Below, piece by piece: positions 62,133 through 64,000 of a stretch of DNA of 64,000 bases. The stretch's first letter is position 1, and each line of letters begins with the position of its first letter. The position numbers were made by a program, and so were the translations under genes. The stretch comes from Paenibacillus sp. V4I7 (GTDB lineage: Bacteria > Bacillota > Bacilli > Paenibacillales > NBRC-103111), in contig NZ_JAUSZD010000002.1 of NCBI RefSeq assembly GCF_030817275.1, positions 3,720,001 through 3,784,000 of the forward strand, in the 5' to 3' direction. The notes under the pieces are model-generated. The model worked only from the letters and a program-made list of their open reading frames with translations, did not search any database and was not told the DNA's origin.

Positions 62133-62825
62133 ATGAACCCTACGTATATGAAAAAGCTGATGGTGAGCTCAATTGCTCTCACAATCGCTCTTGGCTGCAG
62201 TGCTCTCCCCTCCATAACGGCTGCGGCTCAATCTCCTTCCGAGGATCAGGAGCAAACGATTCGTTTGCATCAGACCGATGAGAAGGAGCAAGGCGGTCAT
62301 CGCCGCAAATGGCCGATTATCGATGAGTCTGCTACGGTCATCGGCATTGACAAGGAAGCGCTCGTCAAAGCACTGAAGAGCGGTAAAAGCATCATTGAAG
62401 CAGCCGCAGACAAAGGCATCAGTGAAGCCGACTTGACGGCCAAACTGCAGCAGCTGCGAACAGGCAAAATTGAAGCGGCCGTCAAAGACGGCAAGCTGAC
62501 AGCAGATCAAGGCGAGCACATGAAGATGAAGCTCAGTGAGCATTTGAAGTTCATCCTCAACGAGAAAAACTTGTTAGAAGGCCATGAAGGACATGGGAAG
62601 TGGCATAAGTTCGGACTGAAGCCGGATACTGAGAAGCTCGCTAAGACTCTCGGTCTGAGCAAGGACGAACTTCACGCCCAGCTCCGTTCCGGCAAATCGC
62701 TGGCGGAGATTGCCCAGTCTAAGGGCATTTCCAAGGACAAGCTTGTAGCGTCCATTAAGGACCAGTTAACCCCATCTATTGAGAAATGGGTTGACCGTAA
62801 GAAAGATGCGAAAGTCAAAGACTGA
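62133..62825 (+). CDS. secreted protein with two helical repeat modules
   Basis: A 230-residue exported protein with a signal peptide (cleavage near ITAAAQ, residue 33). Two similar helix modules occur at about 68-120 and 170-215, each of the form LGLSKDELHAQLRSGKSLAEIA then KGISKDKLVASIK (here quoted from the second). This LxxGKSLAEIAxxKGI pattern occurs in many Gram-positive secreted proteins of unknown function. The segment between them is His/Gly/Lys rich. AAGGAGGG stands about 12 bases before the ATG. A terminator follows. Confidence 0.78.
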   Translation: MNPTYMKKLMVSSIALTIALGCSALPSITAAAQSPSEDQEQTIRLHQTDEKEQGGHRRKWPIIDESATVIGIDKEALVKALKSGKSIIEAAADKGISEADLTAKLQQLRTGKIEAAVKDGKLTADQGEHMKMKLSEHLKFILNEKNLLEGHEGHGKWHKFGLKPDTEKLAKTLGLSKDELHAQLRSGKSLAEIAQSKGISKDKLVASIKDQLTPSIEKWVDRKKDAKVKD

Positions 62826-62840
62826 TAGCTGTAAGTGTTA

Positions 62841-62883
62841 GCAAAAAGGCATTCCTCTGGGTTCCTCTGGGATGCCTTTTTGC
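62841..62883 (+). terminator. terminator of the helical repeat gene
   Basis: GCAAAAAGGCAT / ATGCCTTTTTGC with a 19-base loop, followed by T-rich sequence. Confidence 0.85.
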
Positions 62884-62920
62884 TGTTTTATTTTATAGAT
62901 CCATTTGAATCATTTTTTAA

Positions 62921-63000
62921 AATGAGTGATTACTCACTTCTCAATTTCAATAAGATCGCGTATGATGAGTACATAAGTAAAAAATGAGTGATTACTCACT
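62921..63000. promoter_or_regulatory. twin operators around the second exporter promoter
   Basis: AATGAGTGATTACTCACT occurs twice without change, at 62921-62938 and 62983-63000. Its core TGAGT-GATT-ACTCA is palindromic like TetR-family operators. Between them TTCTCA (62938-62943) and TATGAT (62961-62966), 17 bases apart, form a promoter. One operator touches the -35 and the other lies downstream of +1. Confidence 0.8.
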
Positions 63001-63020
63001 CTGAGAGAGGTGTAAATACT

Positions 63021-63749
63021 ATGACAACGGACCTATCTATTCAAGTGCATGGTGTCAGCAAGCAATTTGATGCGAAGGTTGTTTTGAATGACATTACTCT
63101 AGCTGTACCGAAAGCCCATATTTTCGGATTGCTCGGCCCTTCCGGATCAGGGAAAACAACGCTTGTACGTATGATTGCTGGTATTGATGTTCCCACTTCT
63201 GGGACCGTACATGTGCTCGGGCAGCAAATGCCCCAGCTAGCGATGCTATCGAAAATTGGTTATATGGCCCAATCGGATGCGCTATATGCCGAACTAACCG
63301 CTCAGGAGAATTTGGAGTTTTTCGCTTCTTTGTATGGGTTAACAAGTACAAAGCGCAATCAGCGCATCCATGACGTCATGGAGCTTGTTGATCTAGGATC
63401 TCATTTGAAGAAGCAGATTTCCAATTATTCTGGAGGAATGAAGCGCCGCTTATCGCTCGCTATCTCTTTGCTGCATGAGCCAGGCATTCTAATTCTCGAT
63501 GAACCTACGGTGGGTATTGACCCCGTCTTACGGAAATCAATATGGCAAGAGTTGACGAAACTCAGTCAGCAGGGTACAACGATTCTCGTCACCACCCACG
63601 TGATGGATGAAGCTGACAAATGTCATCAGCTTGGGATGATCCGTGATGGCAGACTCACAGCAGTAGGAACACCGGATGAGTTGAAACGAGCTACTTCCTC
63701 CGCAACGATTGAAGAAGCATTCTTATATTATGGAGGTGTCAAGCAATGA
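63021..63749 (+). CDS. ABC exporter ATP-binding protein
   Basis: A 242-residue ATPase with Walker A GLLGPSGSGKTTLVRM, signature NYSGGMKRRLSLA and Walker B ILDEPTVGIDP; EAFLYY near the C-terminus is typical of drug exporters. The ATG at 63021 was chosen; GAGAGAGGTG is upstream, and the alternative start at 62988 would lie inside the second operator. It overlaps the following permease by four bases. No regulator gene for the operators is visible in the window. Confidence 0.92.
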   Translation: MTTDLSIQVHGVSKQFDAKVVLNDITLAVPKAHIFGLLGPSGSGKTTLVRMIAGIDVPTSGTVHVLGQQMPQLAMLSKIGYMAQSDALYAELTAQENLEFFASLYGLTSTKRNQRIHDVMELVDLGSHLKKQISNYSGGMKRRLSLAISLLHEPGILILDEPTVGIDPVLRKSIWQELTKLSQQGTTILVTTHVMDEADKCHQLGMIRDGRLTAVGTPDELKRATSSATIEEAFLYYGGVKQ

Positions 63750-64000
63750 GAATTCGTGCGATTGTGATCCGTATTTTACGCCAGTTCTTTCACGATAAAC
63801 GAACTTTAATGATGATGCTTGTAGCTCCAATGCTAATTCTTTTTATGATGTCATTGGTTTTTAACGGCAACACCTACGTCCCTAAACTAGGCGCTGTTAA
63901 TGTGCCTGCTCCACTCATTCAAAAACTGCAGGACCTTAATGCTGAAGTAATAGCCTATACGGTAGATGAAGCTCAAACTGAGCTAGAGGCTGTACATGTA
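63746..64000 (+). CDS. ABC-2 exporter permease, truncated by the window end
   Basis: The first 85 codons of a permease, starting with MRIRAIVIRILRQFFHDKRT and one membrane helix LMMMLVAPMLILFMMSLVF, then the start of an external domain. The ATG overlaps the ATPase stop (ATGA) and has TGGAGG upstream. It looks like the same ABC-2 type as the pair at 55-57 kb. Confidence 0.9.
   Translation, partial: MRIRAIVIRILRQFFHDKRTLMMMLVAPMLILFMMSLVFNGNTYVPKLGAVNVPAPLIQKLQDLNAEVIAYTVDEAQTELEAVHV

Overview
The window looks like a chromosomal segment of a Paenibacillus-type, spore-forming Firmicute. Evidence: strong AGGAGG-type ribosome binding sites; the gene order of a GAF/GGDEF gene, rpsD, tyrS, acsA, acuA/acuC and ccpA, which resembles the Bacillus subtilis region; ylbF, ylbG, ylaN and ftsW homologues; a T-box before tyrS; and a tiny YjcZ-type sporulation peptide. 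No phage, insertion sequence, CRISPR array, rRNA or tRNA gene was seen. Almost all of the window is protein coding, with short intergenic regions that are rich in intrinsic terminators.

Layout. 1-6.8 kb: ylbG, an L-asparaginase, ylbF, an XPB-type helicase with a partner protein that shares its N-terminal domain, and a nuclease lipoprotein behind a triple hairpin repeat. 7-13.4 kb: two Gfo/Idh/MocA dehydrogenases, a multi-PAS sporulation-type histidine kinase, a CBS protein and an M20 amidohydrolase. 13.5-18.3 kb: yugN, ftsW, an Asp23 protein, a Ca2+/H+ exchanger, ylaN, an HPr-like protein without the phosphorylatable histidine, and a frameshifted TVP38/DedA membrane gene. 18.5-32.2 kb: diguanylate cyclase, rpsD with a structured leader, tyrS with a T-box, a class A PBP with FN3 domains, acsA divergent from acuA-acuC (no acuB), mtnN and ccpA. 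32.4-38.1 kb: a ptsG-ptsI-pfpI operon behind a second copy of the hairpin repeat, and a Q/N-rich repeat protein. 38.2-45.1 kb: small redox, CoA-binding and peptidase genes, a divergent aroA, a crcB pair, rhodanese and aroK.

43.6-53.5 kb holds two sugar-catabolic operons, each led by a LacI-type regulator. The first is lacI-larA-like-gntK-SDR-gnd and can be read as an aldonate route into the pentose phosphate pathway. The second is lacI-BadF-type kinase-GH4 6-phosphoglycosidase. 54.4-64 kb: small conserved genes, an ABC-2 exporter facing a NarL-type two-component system across a shared regulatory region, a secreted helical-repeat protein, and the start of a second ABC exporter whose promoter lies between two identical palindromic operators.

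The most interesting signals are: (i) a leader repeat family upstream of nuc and ptsG, with compensatory base changes in its hairpin and an embedded Shine-Dalgarno sequence; (ii) the Q/N-rich protein with two 24-residue copies that are identical in protein but differ at 12 silent positions; (iii) a possible mannonate-to-6-phosphogluconate pathway built on a LarA-family protein; (iv) the XPB/partner pair; (v) an HPr without His15; (vi) a shared LacI-like operator in front of two distant sugar operons. All functional assignments rest on reading motifs; no database search was run.
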